This document shows positions 22,662 through 34,671 of a stretch of 64,000 nt of DNA, one piece after another. The stretch lies in the NCBI GenBank assembly GCA_946902875.1, contig OX336343.1, forward strand, positions 14,257,361-14,321,360, in the 5' to 3' direction. The stretch's first letter is position 1. Every line of letters starts with the position of its first letter. The position numbers and the translations under genes are program-made. This DNA is from Nematopogon swammerdamellus (lineage: Eukaryota > Arthropoda > Insecta > Lepidoptera > Adelidae). A model generated the notes under the pieces. The model ran no database searches and had not been told where the DNA came from. It saw nothing but the letters and a program-made list of their open reading frames with translations.

Positions 22662-24469
22662 TCTCAAAGTTTTTGCCGCTCCTCACTTCCACTACTGCAG
22701 TGTCCTGGGGGCTCACTTGCACACTCCGCTAAGGAGAAAGCCGATTTATTTGTGTCTCTTTTTGCGGGGAACTCCAACCTGGACGATGGGGGTGCCATCC
22801 CTCCATCCATAACTAGGTGTGAGAACTCATGCCAGATGTACAGTTCCGACAACGAACTGTACGGGCGGAGCTTCTCTCCCTAGACACCAGGAAGGCGAGT
22901 CGGCCGGATAGGATTCCTGCATTGGTGCTGAAACGGTGTGCTCCCGAGCTGGCTCCAGTGCTAACGCGCCTTTTCCGCCTCTCTTACTCTACTTCCCGTG
23001 TGCCGGCAGCCTGGAAAGCTACATTTGTTCAAGCAGTCCCCAAAAAGGGTAACCGCTCAAACCCTTCGAACTACCGATCTATAGCGATTACTCTGGAAGG
23101 TGATGGAGCGCATTATCAATGCCCAGCTCATGGCGTACCTGGAGACAAATAACCTCATCAGCGATCGGCAATATGGCTTTCGGCCAAACCGATCCGCTGG
23201 TGATCTCCTAGCGTACGTCACTCACCTTTGGGGGGAATCGCTTGAAGGACATGGTGAATCCTTGGCAATTGGTCTCGATATTTCCAAGGCATTCGACAGG
23301 GTTTGGCACAAATCGCTCCTGGGCAAGCTTCCGGCGTACTGACTTCCTTCTGGCCTCTGCGACTGGGTCGCCGACTTCCTACATGGGCGTAACATTCAGG
23401 TCCTAGTGGACGGTTGCTCGTCGGACGCCATGTCAGTGAAAGCCGGCGTACCGCAGGGATCTGTGCTGTCACCCACACTGTTTCTTCTGAATATCAATGA
23501 CATGCTGCCACTCGGCAATATACATTGTTATGCGGATGACAGTACAGCACACGGATCCTATACCAGTCACCCTTCAGCCAGACGAGAAGTTGTGGATGAA
23601 AAGAGGCGAAGGCTTGTGTCTGAACTCGAACAAACGCTTCGGTCTATTTCCGAATGGGGCCGTAGTAATTTGGTCGAGTTCAACGCTTCAAAAACACAAG
23701 TTTGCGCGTTCAGTGCCAAGAGAGCAGCGTTCACACCAGCTCCTTCCTTCCAAGGCACGTCGCTTAAATTAAGCGACCACCTCGGGGTCCTCGGAGTCGA
23801 ACTGTCGCACGACGTAAACTACCGGCGCCATATCGAGGGCAAGGCCAAGCTGGCCTCAAAAAAGCTGGGCGTACTCAATAAGGTTCGACGGTACTTCACG
23901 CCGGGCCAAAGGCTGCTTCTGTATAAGTCGCATATTAGGTCCTGCTTGGAGTACTGCTCGCATCTGTGGGATGGCTCAGCCAAATACCAGCTTGCGCCTT
24001 TGGACTCGATCCAGCGTCGAGCCGTGCGACTAGTGGATGACCCCGACGTGTCCCGCGATCTAGAACCGCTGCAACTTCGTAGGGATGTCGGCGCCCTAAG
24101 CGTGTTCTATCGCTTATTCCACGGGGAGTGCTCGGAGGAGCTGTTTAACGCGATTCCGCCGTCTCTTTTCCACCTCCGTACAACGCGCACTGGGCAGGGA
24201 TTGCATCCCTATATGCTGGACTTACCGCGGATGCGTACCATCGGTTCTGCAGATCCTTCCTCCACAGAACCGGTAAACTCTGGAACGCTCTACCTGCCCA
24301 CAGATTTCCCCCCAAGTATAGTCTCAGGTCCTTCAAGAGAGGCGTGAATGGGCAACTGTCAGGCCGGCATGGCATTCGCAGCCCCCGCATGCGTCCGAAT
24401 GTCCATGGGCCTCGCTAGACACCTTATGGGTGACTCGGCGCCACATGTCCCGCTTAGTATAAAAAAAAA
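22662..24469 (+). pseudogene. 5'-truncated, broken LINE reverse transcriptase
   Basis: A second copy of the LINE whose ORF is intact at 55474-57639. Homology starts at the position equal to residue ~137 of that ORF (FCRSSLP) and runs to the 3' UTR and a short A tail near 24460-24469. RT motifs are still visible: DISKAFDRVWH, AGVPQGSVLSPTLF and CYADDSTAH. Damage includes frame changes near 22830 and 23090, a TGA in place of Gly at about 23340 (after LPAY), and another frame change near 24240. The longest intact piece is 23406-24347. The element belongs to the large Jockey/CR1/I group; I cannot fix the clade. It cannot encode a working protein. Confidence 0.92.
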
Positions 24470-24930
24470 TCTGGATTACCTTCTCGATATGTGATTGATT
24501 AGACACGATTCAAACTTTGGCTTCGCTTTTACTAGCTAATATTAAACTCTATTCCGTTCTAAGTTATGAATATGCAATTATTATTATCCTAGAATGGAAA
24601 ATGGTTTCCTTGATTTGTTCAACGTGTGGATCTGTCTTTACAAAGGGGCACTGTCAGCAAGAGCTCTATACTGTAATAAGTATCTTCTTCTATAATCGCA
24701 ATAATTTTCACGGCGCTCTGGTAACCTATATTTTACATGCAGGATCATTACAGAGCTATACATATAGTTTATAAATCAACAATTTATGGACATCTGGAAT
24801 GGGTGCCTCTGCCCAAACGTTCAAAAGAAGATTAGACACAGCCAATATCACCACGCCAGCTACATAGGCGGACAATAAGGTCGTTGTCTAATTTATTAAC
24901 ACGCCTTTTGAAGATCACCAGGTTAGGTTT
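24470..24930. other. Intergenic DNA with a small repeat
   Basis: No gene. About 24812-24850 (CCCAAACGTTCAAAAGAAGATTAGACACAGCCAATATCACC) recurs at 48160-48205, so it is a dispersed repeat. Confidence 0.5.
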
Positions 24931-24934
24931 TTTA

Positions 24935-25330
24935 TTTGAAAGGCTGACATCACGGATGTTGTAGGTGATGTAGCCAACCGTGTCAATTTCCATAAAAAAA
25001 AAAGTGGGCAAGTGAACCATGTTCACGTGCCGAGGGTCCCGTACTTTCATCTAATTATATTTTCTACCAGAGTGCGGTCAGGCTTTGGATGGGTAGCCGT
25101 ACGACCGTGATTCGGCTGGCTGTGGTTCGAATTCCACTTGAAACTGTAGTTTCATCGCTTTATGTACATATTTAGCTGGTAGGGATCAACCCGTTTGGAT
25201 TGGTACACCAGCACTGAATGAATGTCGGTCGAAGAAAACTGCTATAAAAATTATACATGTTTTCCATCCAGTTCAATGTAGCCGGCACGACCAAAGGAAA
25301 GACTGACATGCATGGCGCCGCTCTGACACT
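24935..25330 (+). repeat. tRNA-headed SINE pieces (ACATCCGTGATG family)
   Basis: 24942-24994 is the conserved 3' end (GCTGACATCACGGATGTTGTAGGTGATGTAGCC, then an A run). 25070-25325 holds the body, with GTGGTTCGAATTCCACTT (a B-box-like word), GGTAGGGATCAACCC, CAGCACTGAATGAATGTCGGTCG and TTCCATCCAGTTCAATGTAGCCGGCACG. The same order occurs at 63785-64000 and, reversed, at 54940-55330. Confidence 0.75.
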
Positions 25331-25679
25331 GACTGACTAACTAACAATTAGGTACTCGGGTTTGTGCAGTCATCACGTAAACTACTAAACCAATTTGAAT
25401 GCAGTTTCACAAAAATGTGTAATATGCCACTTTGTTTAATAAAAAAGTCTATCTGCGAGACAGGAACTGTTGAGTGCAGGAGACTCGTTTATTGCACTGT
25501 ATGATTTTATGTATGAATAAATATTTTCATTTTATTTATTTCCATTTCATTTCATCCATATCTCCTACTTCCATCTTAATTATTATTTTGCCGTATAAAT
25601 TAATAAAGCGAATTTTGTACGGGCGACCGGTGGCGTGGCGGTCGTGTAACGTATGTCAATTTATTTAATTTATTTTATT
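25331..25679. other. Intergenic DNA, no gene seen
   Basis: AT-rich. TAATAAAGCGAATTTTGTACGGGCGACCGGTGGC at about 25600 recurs in diverged form at 26310-26355. Confidence 0.45.
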
Positions 25680-26163
25680 TTATTGAAAGCGCAACATGTG
25701 GCGCCGTGCTACCAATTAATAAAGTGTCTAACGACGCCCGTGATTACACATGGGATGGCTCTGCCAAATACCAGCTGGCGCCTCTGGACTTGTGTCGAGC
25801 CGTGCGACTAGTGGGTGAACTCGAAGTGTCCCGCGATCTAGAACCACTGCAACTCCGTGGGGATGTCGGCTTTGTAAGTGTGTTCTATCGCGAATTCCTG
25901 GGGGAGTACTCGGAGGAGCTGTTTAACGCGATCCCACCGTCCAATTTTAGGCAGGGATTGCATTATAGCGGATGCGTGCCAATCGGTTCTCCTCATCTTT
26001 CCTCTACAGAACCGGTAGTCTCTGGAACGCTCTCCCTGCCCATATATTTCCCCTTTATACTGTACTTGTACAGTCTCAGATTTTCCAAGGGCGTAAATAG
26101 GCGCCTGTAAGGCCGGCATGGCATTCGCAACCCTCGTATACGACCGAATGTCCAGGGCATATA
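25680..26163 (-). mobile_element. LINE copy with internal 5' inversion
   Basis: 25680-25740 is the 3' end of the LINE on the minus strand (A tail, then AAAGCGCAACATGTGGCGCC, AAAGTGTCTAACGACGCCCGTG). 25745-26163 is an upstream part of the same LINE on the plus strand, from TGGGATGGCTCTGCCAAATACCAGC (DGSAKYQLAP) to CGACCGAATGTCCAGGGC. In the source element the end of the plus part and the start of the minus part are adjacent. That head-to-head geometry is the known product of twin priming during LINE insertion. Internal deletions also exist. Confidence 0.75.
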
Positions 26164-26860
26164 TATGAATGTCCTTATAACTCGAGAACCACTTTATCGA
26201 TTTACATATTTCTTCTTTTTTTGCCCATTTCAGTGTAGCCGGCACAACCAAAGCATATTTTTTCTGTCGTACCTAGGTCACATGTAAATGACTTCGTTTG
26301 GCAGATAATCCTAATAAATAAAGCGAAATTTCTACGGGCGACCGACCGTGTAACGCACGAATATATAATATATGAAATATTATAATAACTCGAGAACCGC
26401 TTTATAGATTTACATACGGTTTTCACTGTTACATTTCGTTAATTCTCAGGATCAATCACAACGCTGCGTTACCGGTGGCTTGAGCTGTGACGTCACGCGA
26501 AAAATTGAAATTTTGGCTGTTCAGACATTTAACTTTATCTCCAAATGTATGACATTTTTAAGAAAATGAATAGTTTTGTGCACAGCTACATAAGAGTACC
26601 TATATAGTTTATTTTTTTCAGAATTTTCGAACAACCCTTAATAGGTCAAAGTTCGGCGACAAAAGTGCAGTCTTTTGTCAACTTTTAAACGAAATATTTG
26701 TTAAAGTAAACTTATTGATTATAGCAAAGTTATATATTTTTGAAATTGCCTTAACAATACCTATTGAATGACGTGACGTTTGATTTATTAAAAAAATAAT
26801 GTATTTTTTTTTTTTGGTTTACATTTTTGGGTACCCTGTACTTTTCACAGGACTATTAGA
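26164..26860. other. Intergenic repeat debris
   Basis: TATAACTCGAGAACC(A/G)CTTTAT(C/A)GATTTACATA occurs at 26174 and at 26387, a diverged direct repeat. No gene. Confidence 0.5.
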
Positions 26861-27045
26861 CAAACTTATCTATAATATATCTAGCGGCAAAAATTATACG
26901 TAATTTGGCGTCAGTTTAATCGAAATCGGTTCAGTAGATCCGGAGATATCTGCGTGTGACCGACAGACAGACAGACAGACACACACCAGAGCGATCCCAT
27001 AAGGGTCCCTTTTTTCGCATTTTGCGACGGGACCCTAAAAAGGTG
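26861..27045. repeat. GACAGACAGAC-type repeat tail
   Basis: CGAAATCGGTTCAGTAGATCCGGAGATA, then (GACA)n, then CAGAGCGATCCCATAAGGGTCCC and GACGGGACCCTAAAAAGG. Related debris is at 28850-29105 and 49060-49210. It is a common lepidopteran dispersed repeat end. Confidence 0.65.
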
Positions 27046-27339
27046 ATACGGAACACACTCACCGGAGGACCGTTGAATTGAATCAATAACTTCTTTTCTT
27101 TCTCTACGTGTAAGAGATAGGATATGTGATATTCGCTGTGTATGCAATGCTGTGCGTGTAATGCGTGCAACGAACACGAGAAGTCAAATTGTGCGGTAAC
27201 TGAATTTTCTCAGAAATTCATAGGCTCTCAAAATGAGGAAATGTTTATTTTTGATATGACAATGGCATAGCCAGTATCGCAAAAATAAAAAATAATACAG
27301 AGGAGAGAGGTCATATTCCGGCCTGGGCTCGATACATTT
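27046..27339. other. Spacer, no gene seen
   Basis: Nothing recognised. Confidence 0.4.
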
Positions 27340-27440
27340 GGCAACGTGGAGCGTCGCTTGTGCTCGACGCCGACGCGATGCCGATGACGTCGTCGTCATG
27401 GCGGCGGCGCGGCGGCAGCGTCGTCGACGTAAGATAAGAT
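27340..27440. promoter_or_regulatory. Small CpG-rich patch with a possible first exon
   Basis: About 27345-27430 is dense in CG and GTCGTC words. On the plus strand ATG at 27398 is followed by Ala/Arg codons and then GAC|GTAAGA at 27429, which would suit a short first exon. No downstream exon could be found to support it, so treat this only as a possible promoter. Confidence 0.2.
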
Positions 27441-27599
27441 AAATCGAAACGATACAATTTTGCGAATCGCTCGGTGATATTGAGATATCGGAACGTAGCT
27501 ATTTTCGATAATAGTTAATAATGCAGGTTTTCTTCGATGAATTTCAACAAGCGTTCATCGTATCGCGTAATACTAGTAGTACTAGCGAATCTACGGAAA

Positions 27600-28105
27600 A
27601 CGTTTTTTTTTAACCGACTTCAGTAGGTTCTCAATTCGACTGTATTTTTTTTTATGTTTGTCCCCTCAGCACTTTCGACTGGGTGAACCGATTTTGATGA
27701 TTCTTTTTTTATTTGAAAGCTGGTGTTTCCCGTGTGGTCCCATTTCAATTTGGTCAAGATCGGATCGGAAAGCGATTCCGCCGAGTACATTAATAGCAAA
27801 AAATTACAAAAAAAAAGTGTGAAATAAAAAACTATTTAAAAAAATATAAAAACCGCCTTCAAAAATGTATGAAATAAAAAAAAATCTAAGCCAGTTGAAG
27901 GCGGTGCTAAAGCAAGCAAAAATGATGCATGAAAGAAAACATGAGTGGATGATATCCTTTGTGGTTTGTGTAGCCTTCTTTAGCACCGCCTTCAACTCTA
28001 GGGTTAGATTTTTTTTATTTCATACATTTTTGAAGGCGGTTTTTATATGTATTTTTTTAAATAGTTTTTTATTTCACAGTTCTTTTTTTAGTAATTTTTT
28101 TATAT
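27600..28105. repeat. Foldback repeat with ~115 bp inverted arms
   Basis: The left arm (27800-27913) and right arm (27979-28100) are near-perfect inverted copies including TTTGAAGGCGGT and GCACCGCCTTCAAC words. The loop is about 65 bp. Immediately upstream, 27610-27775 has the widespread module TAACCGACTTCAGTAGGTTCTCAATTCGACTG and GTCCCATTTCAATTTGGTCAAGATCGG. The whole is probably a MITE or foldback inserted in a repeat. Open frames crossing it are artefacts. Confidence 0.8.
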
Positions 28106-28848
28106 CCCAATGTTTGGTGCACGGTGGCACTAACCACTAAACTACTTTCGGCTAAAATTACTTGACCAGGATTGCATAATTAAGCGATCTTCAAAAACAA
28201 AACAAAGGTAGCAGATAAATTATTTTCAGTTCTGCCTACGTGTGTCTATTATTACCTTATTGATGATTTATAATAATGCTCACTCGAAATTTTAATTTAG
28301 TGTTTTCAAAATCGAAGCTCGTAACAAGTGCTTGTTCACTGAGTATATAGAAAGCAATATGTGTGTAAAGTGGTTTACACTGCACGAAGATAAATCGGTT
28401 TGTTTATTGACGAATGTACCTATAGAGTATGGAAGGTATAACTATGTTATGTATGTTTATATTATTGTTAGGGTAAGCAATAAGCGTAGGTATATATCTA
28501 TAGTTACACGAATGTTTGAACTGGGCTCAAAACCTCGCTCAAAACAAACGCCTAGATTTCAAAGTATTGTTCCAAAATTCACTAGAAAAGCATATTCACG
28601 AAAGTCCCATTCTGGTTATATATAATAGAAAGCGGTCTGTGTGGGCTAGACTGGTGTGCTACATGTCGACAGCCAGTGGGGAGATGGGAGGAGGTGGCAG
28701 CTTCCTTCCTTCCTCTTCTGCCGGATATCTGCGCGCTACTCCTTGCCGTTTAGTAGTTCTTGTCTCACTCAGGTGTTCAAAGCACAGTTTTTGGGAACCT
28801 GCGTCGTCGGCGGCGCGGCGGTTTTATTGCAAACCATAGTCTTTTTTA
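28106..28848. other. Intergenic DNA, no gene assigned
   Basis: Open frames up to 107 codons (28516-28839, plus) show no recognised motif. The GC-rich part at 28660-28840 has no credible exon border. Confidence 0.4.
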
Positions 28849-29105
28849 TTAGGGTTCCGTACCTCAAAAGAGCAAAAAGTCCTTATAGGATCACTCTCGT
28901 GTCTGCCTGTCTGTCTGCCTGTCACAGCTTATTTTGCTCCGAATTTACTGGACGAAAAAAGTTGAAAGTTGGTACATAATATGTATTATATGTACGTGTC
29001 TGTCTGTCTGTCCGTTTGTCACAGCTTATTTTCTCCGAATTTACTGGACGAAAAAAGTTGAAAGTTGGTACATAATATGTATTATATGTATTATGTATGA
29101 CCCAA
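28849..29105. repeat. Tandem duplication inside a GTCTGTCTGCC repeat
   Basis: After AGGGTTCCGTACCTCAAAAG, two copies of CTGTC(T/C)GT...CACAGCTTATTTT(G)CTCCGAATTTACTGGACGAAAAAAGTTGAAAGTTGGTACATAATATG follow at about 28903-28992 and 28999-29085, nearly identical. The duplication is recent compared with the surrounding decay. Confidence 0.8.
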
Positions 29106-30590
29106 ACACGGACGTATAGTTAAAAATTTAAGCTTAGGCCTTAAATGAACGAATTTCGATTTTGGGGGTAAATTTTGGAGGATAAATTAGAAAGTTTAAA
29201 AACCAATTTAAGTACATCATGTGACGTATCAATGGAAGATTTTTTTGTCCATCAAATTCACAATTAGGTAAATATTCGAGCTTTAATCAATCGGTAAAAT
29301 TTTTTATAGCAACAACTTGACTATTAAAATTTGTCCGAATGTTTACAATATTTAACTGAAACAAATAATTTTTTTTTTTTTTTTTAGCTGACTAAATACA
29401 TTATTTATTTATTAAAGAAACATACAGTTTGAGGGTACATAAAATAAAAAAGAACAACCCCGGACCAGTGATATGAATGAGATCTCTAAACCAACAATCA
29501 AAAACAAACATTAAATTTAAATAAAATTAAATTGAACTTTACAATATCATTGAACTTAGCTGCAAATTGAGACTGAAAACAAACGGTTTTGGGAACATTC
29601 TAAATTTTCCCATATTCCACCGTGGCGTGGAACCGATTAGCGTGATGTTAATCGTGCACACTTAGGTAGGTACTTGTTTGCCCATTTTACTAATTCGTTA
29701 ATTCCGAGTCGGCCTAAAGTCACAAGCGAAGTGGTCATTTGCATACATCATATAAAAAACAATATTAATTATGCAGAACCATCACTGCACCGCGCCCCAC
29801 CACCACCGTCACCAGCCAAGACTCCGTCCGCTACTCACTCGTCTTCCTCGTCCATAGCTCCTTCCTTCTCTCTCAGTCCGCTTTACGTTGACTTTCACTC
29901 ACGCACGGGCACACAATTTGAGGTTATCACATCTCTACAGCTCACTAATTCAAATACCACTAACACGGATAATCGAATTAAACCACTATTACGTAAGATT
30001 TTACCATCAAGTTAGTTCACCGACTAGCGTGGAAGTGCATTCAGCTCAAAACAAAACGCAGAACTGTCAAGTGAACGTCATTATTTTGACACGTTGTGAC
30101 TCACTTCGCACCGCGCGCGCGCTCACGACGACGCTATCTCTAAATCTACCTATATATATCTTATTATAGGTGCGCATATGGTTTGTGTAGGTGGTATAGG
30201 CGTGCCCAAGGTCGACATACCTCTGGGGCTTACAGGTGTGTTTTTTAAACGGCTTGGCAGCCAGAAGATAAAGCAATGATCAAATGTAGAGAAAAGAAAT
30301 TTGGTATCTGTAATGTGCGTAATTTCCATCGACACGAGCACGATACACGATCATTTATATTTGTATGCTTTTATTAATCCATAAACAAATATTTTAATAG
30401 CTACATTTAAAAAGCTCGGTAGAATAAAAATAGGGATAGCGAGACTTCAACAGTTGTATGGGAAAAAATTAAATAAAGTTTAAATGTAATTAACGCGGGT
30501 TGGTTTACAATTGTCAAGAATTAAATCAATTATTTTCTAGAAACTTTACAAAAATTATTTACCATGTTTCTTCGAGAAAGCGGTTGTTTT
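29106..30590. other. Intergenic DNA, no gene seen
   Basis: AT-rich except for a mixed segment near 29780-30130 that is open on the plus strand for 113 codons and rich in Ser/Pro/His codons. I see no motif, signal sequence or splice border and do not call a gene. Confidence 0.45.
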
Positions 30591-30594
30591 TCAA

Positions 30595-30835
30595 TGGAAA
30601 GTGACACAGTTGGTTACATCACCTACAACATCCGTGATGTCAGCTCATAACACCTTGGTGAACTAGGTGCCATGTCAATGCTTGCCTACACTGAACTGGA
30701 CTAGAAAAATCTAATATTTATATAGCCTTTTCGGCCAACCATTCATTCAGCGCGGTGGTTAAACCCTGCCACCTAGTAAGGTAAGAAGGAAGGGACGAAC
30801 AGTTTTACGTGGAATCCAAACCACGTTCAGCCTAC
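30595..30835 (-). repeat. tRNA-headed SINE (ACATCCGTGATG family)
   Basis: Reversed copy: TTGGTTACATCACCTACAACATCCGTGATGTCAGC, AACTAGGTGCCATGTCA, TTCATTCAGCGCGGTGG, CCTGCCACCTAGTAAGG and GTTTTACGTGGAATCC. Same order as 54940-55330. Confidence 0.8.
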
Positions 30836-31574
30836 AACGCAACGGCCAAGGCTGACAAAAATAGTTTAATGAAAAATTCTACTTCTATAGAAAGTTACCT
30901 TCTTTCATCTGAAGCAGACTTCAGGATTTTTAAAATGCGAATTTCTCCCGAGCTAAGCGGACAAAAGCTAGTATCTATCTATTTAAATATATTCAATTAT
31001 TGAGGTGTACGGATGGAAAAGATTAAAGATTATTGTAACATTTGACGTAAGGTTTCGAAGCCTCCGAATGTGTAATGAATGAATGAGTACATTTGATTTA
31101 TCTCTACAGAGCCTCCCAAATTACTGGCATTAATTGAACGCCGAGAGAAATCTACGTGTTCTGAATCCTTATTGAATTTACCTTATTGACTTCTTAATAC
31201 CTTTTAAATGGGAGTGCACCTTTAAACGAATGTGAGAGATCAAAGCCAGCCCATCAGCCTTTGCACGATGAGTGCTCGCGCGTTGTGTAGCTGAACCGAG
31301 GGAGGGCAACAACCGGAATAAGTTACTAAGGCTCTACAAGTGCCAATAAAATTGTAGATACAGACATGTAGAACCTTGTCATAAATTGCTTTGTTGTTTT
31401 TTTTTTATACGTGAACATCTATACCGGGACCACGAGGATTATGTAACACGTCACCAACCGTGAGTTCCAACACTCAAGACTTTTTATTTTTAGGATCCCG
31501 TCGCATAATTGTATTTGTGTGGAATTGTATAGCGATATGATTTCGTTTGAATTTTTTATTATTCTAAAAACATA
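30836..31574. other. Intergenic DNA, no gene seen
   Basis: Near 30930-30985 (GCGAATTTCTCCCGAGCTAAGCGGACAAAAGCTAGTATC) is a decayed retroelement tail of the GCGAGCGAAGC type. Nothing else recognised. Confidence 0.45.
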
Positions 31575-31728
31575 TTATTGACCACATCCTACAAGACGCG
31601 TGATGTCGGACTATAACACCTTGGGGAACTAGGTGCCATGTCAGTGCTTCTGACACGTCGACTGGATTCGAACCTCGGACCTTGAGATCCAGAGTCCGAC
31701 GCTAATATCGCTCTACGCTCTCGCACAT
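31575..31728 (-). repeat. SINE fragment with tRNA-like A and B boxes
   Basis: CATCCTACAAGACGCGTGATGTCGG, AACTAGGTGCCATGTCAGTGCTT, then TGGATTCGAACCTCGGACC (reverse complement of a B box, GGTTCGAATCC) and a reversed A-box-like region near 31700-31720. It is a SINE with an internal pol III promoter. I do not consider it a functional tRNA. Confidence 0.65.
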
Positions 31729-33004
31729 TTGATATATTTCTATAAATATATATATTAATATTATGTAGTTATTTATTCATTTATTTATTGCGTTCTTGGA
31801 CACGTAGTACATAACTTACAGTATAATATGTTAACTTAGGTGCACTTAAATATAACTTAACGTCTACTCAATAATAGAAGAACACCTCTTTCTCAAAGTA
31901 GGTGGGTGGATCGATCGTATTGTCCGTATATAGAGTGGTATATTTATAAAACATGCTTTCCTCCTCGCTATCACTTCAATGTTTATTTTTTTATTTATTT
32001 TTTATTTATACTATAGTTTGTAAAATATAGCTTGATATGCGGACATATGTCAGAGTGACTTGAATAGTCGAATAGTTATCATTTAGTTACCGTAATATTA
32101 ACAAAATAGAAATTATTGTGCCTATTTATTGACTGTTTAGAAAATGTAGCTAATGTAATAATAGGATCGAGGGCTAATGAGATTAAAGAGAAGAAATAGA
32201 GATTTATTTTTAATTAACATTATTCGAACCCCCCCTTCCCCTCGCATCTGTCACGCCTATCAAGCTATATTTTACTAAATATAATTTCGTTCCCCATCAC
32301 TCAAAAGTTGCTTGGAAGAATTATTTATTTATTTATTAGAATTATAGAAAAAACTAACCAACTCTTGTACTTACTTGTACGCAACGAAATGTCAAAAAAG
32401 TCTCATAATCGAGCCTAAGTGCAAACTGCAGCTATGAAATGATTATGTCGCATTATTGAACACATTATAAGAAGCTTGGTAGCTACCCACGAAGTGGTCG
32501 CGGTACCTTTGTTCGCCTGGGGTAGTGTGCCAATAAAATCATTACTTAAACTATTGGGTGAAAAATGAAGACGTGATGTGTTTGGGCCAATTCGTTTGAC
32601 CTTGCTGCGCTGCGCTCTGTTGGTTCACTTGCTGACGCACTGCGCGCTCTTACACATCTTTATTGTATAATGTTCACACAGAGAGGGTTCCGTAGCCATT
32701 TCCTTTTTGCACGCTTAGCGAGTGCGCGCAGCTATCGCGCGGTCGCAACATGCCGCGCGCGCGGCGCGCTGCGACGCAGTCCATTAGAAAGCTGTTTTCT
32801 CAATAACCGTATCGGATATAAGCTTCGAAATTGTTTTAATGCCGTAAGGACAAAATGAACTACTTTATAATTTTTTTTTTAGATTTATTTCCGGAGTAAT
32901 CACCTCGGACAGCGCGTGCGACAGACAGACGGACCGGCCTGACCGAGTTTACACCACCACCGGTCCCCTTGCCGGTACTGCCACCGTCGCTGGCTACGAA
33001 TACC
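31729..33004. other. Intergenic DNA, no gene assigned
   Basis: AT-rich to 32560, then a GCGC-rich patch (32590-32780) with no protein-like frame. A T-tract lies at 32870-32880. No promoter or exon that I can defend. Confidence 0.45.
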
Positions 33005-33320
33005 CTAACAAGTGCGAGTCGGACTCGCGCACCGAGGTTTCCGTACCTACCACAAAAAAAAACATTGAAAAAAAACACGTTTCTTGTGTGGGAACCCCCC
33101 TTAATTTTGTTTTCTATTTTTTTTTATTATTTGTTGTTATATCCGCCATAATAACACATATTCTGTGAAAATTTCAACCGGCTACCTATTACGGTTCAAG
33201 AGATACAGCCCTCGGACAGACAGACGGACGGACGGACGGACAGACAGACCGACGAACGGACAGACAGACAGAGGAGGCTTAGTAATAGGCTTCCGTCCGT
33301 ATGGGATACGGAAACCTAAA
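33005..33320 (+). repeat. GAGTCGGACTCGCGCACCGAGG repeat, copy 1
   Basis: GTGCGAGTCGGACTCGCGC, A-rich block, TATCCGCCATAATAACACATATTCTG, CGGCTACCTATTACGGTTCAAGAGATACAG, a (GACG/GACA)n run, then TTAGTAATAGGCTTCCGT and GGGATACGGAAACCTAAAAAA. Copies at 34672-34935 (plus) and 35318-35470 (minus) share the order. Confidence 0.85.
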
Positions 33321-33480
33321 AAAAGGAATATTGTAAAGTAAATACCGTGGTGGAGTCAGTTTCCGATAAGTTACCTAATTATGTAAAGCGCAGTATTATC
33401 TACGCCCTAGCTTCCCTCAGCTGCTAATGACAATATCTACAGACTTGGCCGCAGTTTCATACTCATAATTATGAGATAAA
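33321..33480. other. Short spacer
   Basis: Nothing recognised. Confidence 0.4.
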
Positions 33481-34345
33481 ATTCTCGCTCGCCCCGTGCC
33501 CACACTCGACGGCGGAGATACAGGGCACAAGTGCCAAAGGGGATGCTCCGTGGGTTTTAAAACGCGCCTTCCGGTCTCCTATGCCAAGAGGAGGGAGGGG
33601 GGGGGGGGGGGGGGGGGAGGGGATACGATGTTCTGGTTGGGGGCCAACGTCTTACACTTCCAGATTAAACCGGCCGAACCGAGACGGAAGCATTCTCGTC
33701 CAATATGTCGGTCTGCTAGCTTAGCCGAATCTGCTGTTTCGACGCTTTCGGAAATATCCGTTTCTGCACACGACACGTCTCAGCGAGCCGCCCCGCGCCG
33801 TATCGAAAATGCTAGATGTACGATTTCACCTGTAGGTTTATAAATATTGGAAATCTCTGTGACGCCGGAAAAATCCCTCTCTTTCATTTTAGACGCGAAA
33901 CCCACCCACGCACGGCACCCCGCTTCTAGCTCATTGTCACTCATACGCTCAGGCAGCCCGGCGTCTATTCTTGGCGTAAGTATCAAATGTAAGACAAGTG
34001 AAAAGCGTGTAGGTACGGGCGAGTGAGCCGTCCCGCCCCCGCAGTGAGGCGACGCAGTTATTATTAAAAGGTTTGTCGTAAAAGTTTGAATGGAGGCGCT
34101 CGCCGCACGATCTCCACCTACGTCCAATTAATATTTGTCCAAGTTGTCTCTCCGCCGCCGCCGCGCCCCGCCCCGCCCCCGCGGCCTTTACCTCTACCCC
34201 GCCCGGCAGATCCCCCGCCCCCGCTCGCTAACGACACTCGCCATCAATCACACGTAATCAATTTTTACCCCAATCCTACGGAATAAGCCAATTATGTCAT
34301 AATAGCGCGGGGACATGGCCGCCCCCCGCCCCGCCCGCCGCACCG
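33481..34345. promoter_or_regulatory. CpG-rich region with a G21 run
   Basis: Several CpG-dense patches (33490-33560, 33720-33800, 34090-34345) lie around a 21-base G homopolymer (33597-33617). Frames are open on both strands but none looks like a protein and no exon border is convincing. It could be a compound promoter region. GGGCGGGGC-type words near 34320 would suit Sp-family sites. Confidence 0.35.
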
Positions 34346-34671
34346 TTATCGCCTCCTCATGGGCCGCAAATATTTTTATAGCAAATAATTTCTCAAAATC
34401 CACTTCCATCAATTCTGGTTGGCTCGTGTAATCGGTTACATGCTTACTATCCATGGATCCGCATTACATGCTTTAGTATACGGATCTATGAATTTTGGGT
34501 CGGTTTTTCCTCGGGTTTTTCTGAAAACGTCCATACATTTTGAATGAAAGTATGAGATATTAAATAGCTGAGCCCGCGACAACGCTGGCTGGGTTTTCTT
34601 GTTTGATAATGCTAGTTTAGAGATATATATTTCATAAGTATTCAACAAAAAACCGCGAGTGTGTGAGTGTG
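34346..34671. other. Spacer with decayed retroelement tail
   Basis: TAGCTGAGCCCGCGACAACGCTGGCTGG near 34568 is a decayed form of the TAGCTGAGCCCGCGGC tail seen at 51143. No gene. Confidence 0.45.

Noticed and set aside
33496..33843. 115-codon plus-strand ORF through the G21 run
   Set aside because: Opened by the poly-G tract; no protein-like pattern on either side.
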